Shown here one piece after another: positions 15,376 through 22,527 of a DNA stretch of 60,690 nucleotides. This DNA is from Paenibacillus sp. NFR01 (GTDB lineage: Bacteria > Bacillota > Bacilli > Paenibacillales > Paenibacillaceae). Both the position numbers and the translations under genes were made by a program. The notes below the pieces were generated by a model. That model saw nothing but the letters and a program-made list of their open reading frames with translations, had not been told where the DNA came from and made no database searches. The DNA is taken from contig NZ_FOIK01000010.1 of the NCBI RefSeq assembly GCF_900111565.1, forward strand, positions 1 through 60,690, given 5' to 3'. Positions within the stretch are counted from its first letter, which is position 1; each line of letters begins with the position of its first letter.

Positions 15376-16291
15376 CTAAGGATTTTCTGGCTTTGTCGGC
15401 GACGGCAGGCGGTACGTAGATCTGCGGCTTCATTGTCTCCAGGCATTTGACCAGCTTTTTGAGGTTGTTAACTTTCATATTCGGACAAACCAGGTATTTC
15501 GTAGCAAAAATAAATTCCTTGTCCGGGCTGTCCTTGCGGAGCTGGAACCCGGTTCCGTCTTCGGTACCGACGATAAACTGCCGGCGGTCCGATTTCCGGC
15601 AATAATCGATAATGGCCGTGGTGCTTCCAACAAAGTCGCCCATCGCCACCACTTCGGGGCGGCATTCCGGGTGGACTACAAACTCCGCTTCCGGATACTT
15701 CGCCTTCATCTCCACAACATCCTTAACGGTCAGCATGTCGTGGGTGTTGCAGTAACCTTCCCAGATAATCAGCTTTTTCCCGGTTTTATCCTGTACATAT
15801 TGCCCCAGATTTTTATCCGGCACCCAGATGATTTCTTCGGCATCCAGCGATTCGATCACCCGCACCGCATTGGCGGAAGTACAGCAGATATCCGTCTCCG
15901 CTTTGATTTCGGCCGAGGAATTAATATAGGTGACGACTTTGGCGTTAGGATGCTGTGCTTTCAGCTTGCGCAATCCTTCAACGTTGACCATATCGGCCAT
16001 TGGACAGCCCGCGCGTTCGTCCGGAATCAGCACTGTTTTATTCGGTGCGAGAATTTTCGCGCTTTCCCCCATAAAGTGCACGCCGCAAAATACGATGACA
16101 TCGGCATCGGTTTCCGCGGCTTTTTGAGCAAGCAAAAAGGAGTCGCCCCGAAAATCGGCAACTTCCTGAATTTCGTCGCGCTGATAATAATGAGCTAAAA
16201 TAATGGCGTTGCGTTCCTTCTTAAGCTGTTCGAGACGTACGCGAAGTTCCCGATTCTGTTCCTGCTTGCGCTCAAGCGCCAGAGCTTCCAC
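15353..16291 (-). CDS. nadA: Quinolinate synthase
   Basis: [4Fe-4S] enzyme condensing iminoaspartate with dihydroxyacetone phosphate to quinolinate. The three cluster cysteines fit Cys96 (AGCPMADM), Cys210 (HPECRPEV) and Cys269 (LVCPNMK). ILAHYYQRDEIQEVADFRGDS marks the N-terminal domain. The 312 residues are shorter than the roughly 370 of B. subtilis NadA but complete. The start is GTG behind an AGGGGGAAAG site. It leads the nadA-nadB-nadC-coaX-hslO unit. Confidence 0.96.
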   Translation of the reverse strand: MEALALERKQEQNRELRVRLEQLKKERNAIILAHYYQRDEIQEVADFRGDSFLLAQKAAETDADVIVFCGVHFMGESAKILAPNKTVLIPDERAGCPMADMVNVEGLRKLKAQHPNAKVVTYINSSAEIKAETDICCTSANAVRVIESLDAEEIIWVPDKNLGQYVQDKTGKKLIIWEGYCNTHDMLTVKDVVEMKAKYPEAEFVVHPECRPEVVAMGDFVGSTTAIIDYCRKSDRRQFIVGTEDGTGFQLRKDSPDKEFIFATKYLVCPNMKVNNLKKLVKCLETMKPQIYVPPAVADKARKSLERMLQVR

Positions 16292-16392
16292 AGTTACTCT
16301 TTCCCCCTTATTTCTGACCTTTTTAGTATCCGGTATACAGCCTTCCCGGCTGCGTGATTTACAGAAGAATAGATTATTTTTTATTAATCACT

Positions 16393-16421
16393 AATGTACA
16401 CAACGTTCCACCCCCTGTCAA
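16393..16421 (-). promoter_or_regulatory. Sigma-A promoter of the nad operon
   Basis: TTGACA (16416-16421), a 17-nt spacer and TACATT (16393-16398). A leader of about 95 nt precedes nadA. A NiaR-type operator would be expected here, but I cannot recognise one with confidence. Confidence 0.7.
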
Positions 16422-16478
16422 TGTAACGGGGGAGGAATCACGTGCTTCCCATATCGGGCGCAGGCATAAATAACCCCA

Positions 16479-16512
16479 CAAAAAATCCGGCGAACCCGAA
16501 GGTCCGCCGGAG
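16479..16512 (-). terminator. Terminator of ftsH
   Basis: TCCGGCG (16486-16492) pairs with CGCCGGA (16505-16511); a run of seven T follows on the minus strand. It isolates ftsH from the nad operon. Confidence 0.9.
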
Positions 16513-16544
16513 GTTTATGGCTTTAGGTTAAGCCGTTGGTAAGC

Positions 16545-18596
16545 TTAACTTAATTTTCCGTCATCTTTGTTGCCTTCGCCCGAGTCGTTTCCTTCTCCGG
16601 TATCCGGCTTGTTCGGAAGCTCTTTGGTAAGATCGCCAACGATGGAGGAGCTATCATCCGGTTTGCCCTGGATGCGGACACGCACATCTCCAATGTTGTC
16701 AATCACCGGCTCGCCGGCTTCAGTTGCCTCTTCCGTTACATCGGCCGGTTTGCCGTCTTCGGAGAGGTAACCTTGCTCGATCAGTTCTTTGATCTGTTCC
16801 AGTTCGAGCGTCTCTTTCACCAGCAGCGTTTGCGCGATGAGATGCATTTCCTTCGAGTGCTTCGTCAGCAACTCACGGCAACGTTCATAGCAGCTGCGGA
16901 TAAAGTTCTGCATTTCCTGGTCGATCTCGTAAGCGATGGAATCGCTGTAGTTCTGTTCGTGCCCGATATCGCGGCCCAAGAATACTTGGCCTTGGGACGT
17001 ACCGAACTGCATCGGTCCGAGCTTGTCGCTCATGCCGTATTCCATGATCATGCTGCGCACGATGCGCGTCGCTTGCTGGAAGTCACTGTAAGCGCCAGTA
17101 CCGATTTCACCGATGAACAGCTCTTCGGCTACACGGCCGCCGAGCAGTCCGGTAACTTTATCAAGCAGCTCCTGCTTGGTCACCAGCATGCGGTCTTCCT
17201 TCGGAAGCATTATGACATATCCGCCGGCGCGGCCGCGCGGGATAATGGTAACTTTATGGACCATGTCGGCATGTTCGAGGAAATAACCAACGATGGTGTG
17301 GCCGGCTTCGTGGTAAGCCACGATCCGTTTCTCGCGGTCGCTGATGATGCGGCTGCGTTTCTCGGTGCCGACGATGACGCGGTCGATCGCTTCATCCACT
17401 TCGCGCATCGTGATATCCTTGCGGTTACGGCGTGCTGCCAGCAAGGCTGCTTCGTTCAGCAAGTTCTCGAGATCCGCACCGGTAAAACCAGTGGTGCGTT
17501 TGGCGATAACGTCGAGCTTCACGTCTTTGGTCAGCGGTTTGTTGCGGGAATGAACCTTCAGCACCGCTTCGCGGCCTTTCACGTCAGGGCGGTCAACCGT
17601 GATTTGGCGGTCGAAACGTCCCGGACGAAGCAAAGCGGGATCGAGAATATCGGCGCGGTTGGTGGCCGCGACGATGATGATGCCTTCGTTGCCGCCGAAA
17701 CCGTCCATCTCAACGAGGAGTTGGTTCAGCGTTTGTTCGCGTTCGTCATGCCCGCCGCCGAGTCCGGCGCCGCGTTGACGGCCGACAGCGTCGATTTCGT
17801 CAATAAAGATGATACATGGCGCGTTCTTCTTGGCATTCTCGAACAAGTCGCGGACGCGGGATGCGCCGACCCCGACGAACATTTCCACAAAGTCGGAACC
17901 GGAAATACTGAAGAACGGAACGCCGGCTTCCCCTGCGACTGCACGGGCCAGGAGCGTTTTACCGGTCCCTGGAGGACCCACAAGGAGCACACCTTTCGGA
18001 ATACGGGCGCCTACCGCGGCAAATTTGCGAGGATCCTTGAGGAATTCGACCACTTCGACGAGTTCCTGCTTCTCTTCATCGGCACCTGCCACGTCTTCAA
18101 AGGTAACTTTCTTCTTCTCTTCATTATATAGGCGGGCTTTGCTTTTGCCGAAGTTCATGACTTTGCCGCCGCCGCCCTGTGCCTGATTGAACAGGAAGAA
18201 GAACAGGATGAACATAATCACCAGCGGAATGATGGAAGAAAGGAATGTCAGCCAAATGCTGTCGCCTTCCATTTTCTTCTGAACGAGTTCGACCCCGTTG
18301 GCATCACTTGCAGCTATAAGTTCATTGAGGGCTTGGTCGGTTGGAGGAACGTATGTGGAGAAGTTGCTCGACTTGGTGTCGGCCGGCTTGTTTCTATACT
18401 CGCCGGTAACCAGGAAGGCGTTGCCTTCAAACTGGACCGTCATGCTCTTCACATTGTCGCTCTTGAGCTCCTGTCTAAACTCATCGTATCTAGGGAAATC
18501 GGCGGATTCATTGCCATTGCTGACAAATTGGACAATGCCCACCACGACTAAAAATAAAATCAAATAAAAACCAGAATTCCGGATGAACCGATTCAT
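16545..18596 (-). CDS. ftsH: ATP-dependent zinc metalloprotease FtsH
   Basis: Membrane-anchored AAA+ protease for quality control of membrane and regulatory proteins. The 683-residue protein has two membrane helices (about 9-26 and 114-137) flanking an extracytoplasmic domain. The AAA core has Walker A GPPGTGKT (207-214) and Walker B IIFIDEID (262-269), and the zinc protease motif HEAGH is at 429-433. The tail is acidic and Gly/Asp/Asn-rich (about 625-683). The ribosome site is GAGGAGG before ATG. It has its own promoter and terminator. Confidence 0.99.
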   Translation of the reverse strand: MNRFIRNSGFYLILFLVVVGIVQFVSNGNESADFPRYDEFRQELKSDNVKSMTVQFEGNAFLVTGEYRNKPADTKSSNFSTYVPPTDQALNELIAASDANGVELVQKKMEGDSIWLTFLSSIIPLVIMFILFFFLFNQAQGGGGKVMNFGKSKARLYNEEKKKVTFEDVAGADEEKQELVEVVEFLKDPRKFAAVGARIPKGVLLVGPPGTGKTLLARAVAGEAGVPFFSISGSDFVEMFVGVGASRVRDLFENAKKNAPCIIFIDEIDAVGRQRGAGLGGGHDEREQTLNQLLVEMDGFGGNEGIIIVAATNRADILDPALLRPGRFDRQITVDRPDVKGREAVLKVHSRNKPLTKDVKLDVIAKRTTGFTGADLENLLNEAALLAARRNRKDITMREVDEAIDRVIVGTEKRSRIISDREKRIVAYHEAGHTIVGYFLEHADMVHKVTIIPRGRAGGYVIMLPKEDRMLVTKQELLDKVTGLLGGRVAEELFIGEIGTGAYSDFQQATRIVRSMIMEYGMSDKLGPMQFGTSQGQVFLGRDIGHEQNYSDSIAYEIDQEMQNFIRSCYERCRELLTKHSKEMHLIAQTLLVKETLELEQIKELIEQGYLSEDGKPADVTEEATEAGEPVIDNIGDVRVRIQGKPDDSSSIVGDLTKELPNKPDTGEGNDSGEGNKDDGKLS

Positions 18597-18625
18597 CCCC
18601 TACCTCCTCTCACAACGCTCAAGTT

Positions 18626-18655
18626 ATTGTACCATAGCCTGCCGGGGGTCCTCAA
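18626..18655 (-). promoter_or_regulatory. Probable sigma-A promoter of ftsH
   Basis: TTGAGG (18650-18655), an 18-nt spacer and TACAAT (18626-18631), about 30 nt before the ftsH start codon. The hexamers are imperfect but the spacing is acceptable. Confidence 0.6.
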
Positions 18656-18707
18656 ATTCAGGGGAAAGCCCGGAATGTGATCCGTGGATCTAAGGCTGTC
18701 GATTAAC

Positions 18708-19247
18708 TTATTTGGAATAAACTTCAGGCTTCAGTACACCCACGTAAGGGAGGTTCCGATATTGCTCTGCATAATCGAGTCCATAACCCACTACGAACGC
18801 GTCCGGGATAACAAAACCGGTATAAGCGGCCTCAAGGCTGACCGTGCGGCCCGACGGCTTATCGAACAGCGTCACCACCGTGACGGAAGCTGCGTTGCGG
18901 CCCTGCAGCATTTCAATGAGATAGCTGAGGGTCAGACCGCTGTCGATAATGTCCTCTACAATAAGAACATCCCGTCCTTCGACGGAGGTATCCAGGTCCT
19001 TAATGATTTTTACGACTCCGGAAGACTTGGTCGACGCCCCGTAGCTGGACACCGCCATAAAGTCCATTTCCACCGGTACTGTAATAGCTTTAACCAGATC
19101 CGCCATAAAAATAAACGCACCCTTAAGCACACAGATGACCAGAGGCAGCCGGCCTTCATATTCCTTGCTCAGCACTGCGCCAAGCTCCCTGATTCTTTGT
19201 TGGATTTCCTCTTCGCTGATCAAGATTTCTTGAATATCGTTCTGCAA
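18708..19247 (-). CDS. hprT: Hypoxanthine phosphoribosyltransferase
   Basis: Purine salvage: joins hypoxanthine or guanine with PRPP. The 179-residue product has the PRPP-binding motif VLIVEDIIDSGLT (94-106), the LKGAFIF loop and the C-terminal VVGYGLDYAEQYRNLPYVG segment. Translation starts at TTG with a perfect AGGAGG 8 nt upstream. It follows tilS by 64 nt; in B. subtilis TilS and HprT interact and control ftsH expression (known), and the tilS-hprT-ftsH order is kept here. Confidence 0.97.
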   Translation of the reverse strand: MQNDIQEILISEEEIQQRIRELGAVLSKEYEGRLPLVICVLKGAFIFMADLVKAITVPVEMDFMAVSSYGASTKSSGVVKIIKDLDTSVEGRDVLIVEDIIDSGLTLSYLIEMLQGRNAASVTVVTLFDKPSGRTVSLEAAYTGFVIPDAFVVGYGLDYAEQYRNLPYVGVLKPEVYSK

Positions 19248-19311
19248 CTTGCGAACCTCCTAAGATATACTATGAAAGACTTACTTCGACCATTACGCCC
19301 CTTCGCGCTTC

Positions 19312-20739
19312 TTATACTTCTTCCTCCAGAGATAAAAAAAGAACCGAGGCCGTGTGCCGCCCGACAACGGCATGCGCCGAGCGTCTGACGCCCGGAATCC
19401 AGACAATATTGCCCAGACCATCGCAAACCAGCGGAATCGCGGCACGCTTCGAAGAAGGTATCTTATCGTCAATGTAAATATCTTTTACCTTTTTGCTTCC
19501 GTTTAATCCCATAACCTTAATGGTATCTCCAGGCAACCGGGAACGGACAGTCAGCGGCATGACCAGCGCATCGCGGTCAAACCATGCGGTCATTTTCCCG
19601 TTATCTTCCCCCTGTACGCGCAAATCTTCCTTGTTCAGTATCTCCATCGTCAATACTTTGCCGATCTCCGCAATATGCAGCCGGGAGTCCGGCCAAGTCA
19701 GCCGATATGTATAGCTTGCCTGCCGTTCGGAAGGCTTAGACGAGAACCGGATCGTGTCGTACTCCCGCCTGCAAACGATGCCGCCGCCGAGATCCAGGCT
19801 CCAGGTCGTCGGTTCATGCTGCAGCGTTCCCCGGCGAACCGCCTCAATCTTCGGAAAATCCAGTGCAACGGTATCCGCCGACAGATAATTTAATATTAGT
19901 TTAATCAAACGCCGTTGTAAAGCGGACGGCATCGCCGCGAAGGCGCGGCGCTCCAAGGCGGATTGTCCATTCTTGCGAAAAACAATCTCTTCATAGTATT
20001 TGGCTGTTGCCTCCTCCATAAATTCATCTTCCGCGCCGGTAATTTCGGCCAGTTGAAGCAGCGATTGGCGGATGTTCGGATGATGTTTCTCCAGCTCGGG
20101 CAACAGTTCCAGCCGGACGGCGTTGCGCTTATAATGCGTTTGCAGATTGCTTGCATCCACCGCATAGGCAAGGCCTTCGCTCGCGCAGAGCGAAACAAGC
20201 GCTGTTTTGTTAATACGCAGGAACGGCCGGATGAGTTCCACCTTTTTTTCGGTCCGCTTCCAACGCATTCCGGCAAGACCGGATGGTCCGCTTCCCCGCA
20301 GTAGGCGAAGCAGCACCGTCTCGGCTTGATCGTCGGCATGATGGGCCAGCGCCACGCCGCGCGCGCCATAGCGATGCGCCGTTTCAATGAGAAAGGCGTA
20401 GCGTTTCTCCCGCGCCGCGGCTTCGGGCCCAAGCCCGCTGCTCTTGGCGTACGCCGGAATATCGAATTCCGCGAGCTCAAACGGCAGATCGAGACCTGCA
20501 GCCATGGCCCGGACAAGCTCCGCCTCTTCACGCGACTCCTCGCGGAAGCCGTGGTTCACATGAGCGCATACCAGGGTCAGGGGCATCCGCGTAACGGAGA
20601 TTTGATGCAGAACATGCAAAAGAGCCACAGAATCCGGCCCTCCGGAAACTGCGACTATCAAGGTGTCATGAGGTGCCCACAGCTCATGCTCGGCGGCAAC
20701 TGCAAGCACCGATTCCATAAGTTCTTTCAATGGCTCCAT
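19312..20739 (-). CDS. tilS: tRNA(Ile)-lysidine synthetase
   Basis: Modifies C34 of the CAU-anticodon tRNA-Ile to lysidine, an essential step for reading AUA. The 475-residue protein has the PP-loop SGGPDS (32-37), AHVNHGFREES, and ALAHHADDQAETVLLRLLRG, followed by a C-terminal tRNA-binding region with the GLNGSKKVKDIYIDDKIP motif. The ribosome site is GAGGAG upstream of ATG. Confidence 0.97.
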   Translation of the reverse strand: MEPLKELMESVLAVAAEHELWAPHDTLIVAVSGGPDSVALLHVLHQISVTRMPLTLVCAHVNHGFREESREEAELVRAMAAGLDLPFELAEFDIPAYAKSSGLGPEAAAREKRYAFLIETAHRYGARGVALAHHADDQAETVLLRLLRGSGPSGLAGMRWKRTEKKVELIRPFLRINKTALVSLCASEGLAYAVDASNLQTHYKRNAVRLELLPELEKHHPNIRQSLLQLAEITGAEDEFMEEATAKYYEEIVFRKNGQSALERRAFAAMPSALQRRLIKLILNYLSADTVALDFPKIEAVRRGTLQHEPTTWSLDLGGGIVCRREYDTIRFSSKPSERQASYTYRLTWPDSRLHIAEIGKVLTMEILNKEDLRVQGEDNGKMTAWFDRDALVMPLTVRSRLPGDTIKVMGLNGSKKVKDIYIDDKIPSSKRAAIPLVCDGLGNIVWIPGVRRSAHAVVGRHTASVLFLSLEEEV

Positions 20740-20765
20740 CGGAGGCTCCTCGGACTATATATGGA

Positions 20766-21704
20766 TTAATTGCGTAAAACAATGTAAAGAGTGAAGACCA
20801 GCAGAAACAAAGAAAAAGCAAAGGCGCTCTTCAGCCAGCGCGGCGTGGCCATGGTTTCTTTGCCGGATTTGCGGGGGAGATACACATGGCTCCGCCAGGC
20901 GGCAAGTGCTTGCGATGAACCGGAAAATGCACCTTTTAAAGCTATGCACAGCCAAGAAGACAGCTTCTTGTCCGGTACCAAGCGCGCCAGTCTCAGCAAT
21001 TCCTCCACGCTTCTCGTTTGCGGCAGCTGCTTGGCGGCAGCCTTCAGGCCATCCTCATTCATCAGACGGAGGCATAAAACCGCGAACGAAAATAAATCGT
21101 AGCCCTCGTCTCCCGTTCGGCTCCCGGCATTCCAGAACCCCCGGTCATGCCATTCGGTGAACTGCTTGACGCTCCGGCCAATCAGGCTGGCGCCGCCATA
21201 ATCGATCAACTCGGCTTCGCCGTAGTCGGAAACGAGCACGTTCTCAGGCTTAAGGTCGCCGAAGACAAAGCCGGATTCATGCAGCTTACGCAACTTCTCC
21301 AGCAGCCGCAGGCCGACAAGGCCGAGCCAGGCGGAACCATTCTTCGCCAAAAAAAGATGCAGCGGCCGTCCTTCCACATACCGCATCACATAAAAAGGCA
21401 GATTGCCGCCATCCCGGCTATCGTCCGACTCCAGCAAAAACATCGACAGCGGCGATTCCCGCCGGGAACGGTGCTCGGCTTGTTTCAAAGTAGATTGCAA
21501 GGAGGTCAACATATTGATCTCGGATTGAAGTTCGAGCGTGTCGTTGCCCATCTTCAGGGCATACCGCTCCTTGCGGCCCTCGCGCTGCACCAGATATACG
21601 GTTCCATTCGCTCCCTTGCCCAGCAGCCGCTGCACAACATAACGGTTGCCCCGCCATTTGCCGGTAATTACGGTGCCTGCCGGATAGAGCGGGCTAGACG
21701 ACAT
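20766..21704 (-). CDS. yabT: Membrane-anchored Hanks-type Ser/Thr kinase, YabT-like
   Basis: Protein kinase of sporulating Bacillales; in B. subtilis YabT is DNA-activated and phosphorylates RecA early in sporulation (known). The 312-residue product has the glycine loop LLGKGANGTVY (28-36), ATP lysine K51 (ALK), catalytic D150 and N155 (GDLKPEN), a DYG instead of DFG (168-170), and one C-terminal membrane helix in the last 25 residues with no outer domain. The HRD motif reads FGD, so it is a non-RD kinase. I start at ATG of MSSSPLY, 10 nt after AAGGGAAG; an earlier TTG or GTG is possible. The 5' end overlaps yabS. Confidence 0.92.
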   Translation of the reverse strand: MSSSPLYPAGTVITGKWRGNRYVVQRLLGKGANGTVYLVQREGRKERYALKMGNDTLELQSEINMLTSLQSTLKQAEHRSRRESPLSMFLLESDDSRDGGNLPFYVMRYVEGRPLHLFLAKNGSAWLGLVGLRLLEKLRKLHESGFVFGDLKPENVLVSDYGEAELIDYGGASLIGRSVKQFTEWHDRGFWNAGSRTGDEGYDLFSFAVLCLRLMNEDGLKAAAKQLPQTRSVEELLRLARLVPDKKLSSWLCIALKGAFSGSSQALAAWRSHVYLPRKSGKETMATPRWLKSAFAFSLFLLVFTLYIVLRN

Positions 21705-22440
21705 ATCCACCAATCTTCCCTTCTCGTTCCTCGCGGCGGTTCAAAGACTGCAGCTCGCTTTGTCCATCCAGTGTAACATATCGATAATGTTCAAGCACCT
21801 TGAATATCGCCGGCCCGGTGGGCGTAGCGCCCCTCATTTTCAGCTTGGAAAACAGCGTGCGGACCTCCGAAACGTTGCCCGTCCAGTCCAGATCGAGCAT
21901 GGCCGCTTCGCTGTCCGAACGGCCCGGGAAATGAAAAACGGCAATCTCGCTTTTGCCTTCCCGCGATTCCAAGCTTAGCGCCAGATCGCGGATAGCGTCC
22001 TCTACTACCCCGAGCTTCGGCTTCATGCTTGCGCTAGCGTCGATCAAAAGGGCAATCTGAAGCGGAGAGGTTTCGGTCAGTTCGTCGACGACCGTTACGA
22101 TCTGCGCCCGTTTCTGCGGCGGCAGCTCTTCCAGCGAGCCTTCGCCGAGAATTTTTTTTACCTCTTTATTAACCGCCTGCTGAATCGTCTGAACCACGGT
22201 TTTGCGGGTCATCATCTGGATTGTCTGCGTCAGCTGAGGCGTCCCGACAATCCGGCTAATTCCCCCGCCGGCTCTGGCAATCTCGGCGATCTCCCGGCTC
22301 CCGAGCTCCCCGATGGTGCCGTAATCGACCACACCGACGACATTGACGGTAATGCCTTCCTGCCGCGCATGCGCAGCTGCCATCACCGGGCTATCCCCCA
22401 CGTTGGAACATCCGTCCGTAATGAGCAAAATTTGCTTCAT
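21694..22440 (-). CDS. yabS: VWA-domain protein YabS
   Basis: Sporulation-cluster protein of unproven function. The start MKQILLITDGCSNVGDSP and the overall pattern match B. subtilis YabS. The open frame extends 16 codons upstream, but AAGGGAGTGG lies 8 nt before this ATG. The 248 residues contain a von Willebrand A domain with the metal site DASAS (D134, S136, S138) and a conserved GATPTGPAI segment; the N-terminal half also looks VWA-like. It lies between spoIIE and yabT and overlaps yabT by 11 nt, so the two are probably translated together. Confidence 0.92.
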   Translation of the reverse strand: MKQILLITDGCSNVGDSPVMAAAHARQEGITVNVVGVVDYGTIGELGSREIAEIARAGGGISRIVGTPQLTQTIQMMTRKTVVQTIQQAVNKEVKKILGEGSLEELPPQKRAQIVTVVDELTETSPLQIALLIDASASMKPKLGVVEDAIRDLALSLESREGKSEIAVFHFPGRSDSEAAMLDLDWTGNVSEVRTLFSKLKMRGATPTGPAIFKVLEHYRYVTLDGQSELQSLNRREEREGKIGGYVV

Positions 22441-22527
22441 CTTTACGTCCACTCCCTTGTCCTTGGTATCTGTTTCTAGCATATCCAAGGTTGAGAGATT
22501 CTAAACCCGCTGCCCGCAAATGATAGA

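Noticed and set aside
13698..15446. Longer nadB with 44 extra N-terminal residues
   Set aside because: The extension overlaps nadA and the hairpin, lacks a ribosome site and is not part of the enzyme family; the ATG at 15314 is preferred.
16773..18131. Plus-strand frame of 452 codons across ftsH
   Set aside because: Antisense to the AAA and protease domains of ftsH, which are fully conserved on the other strand.
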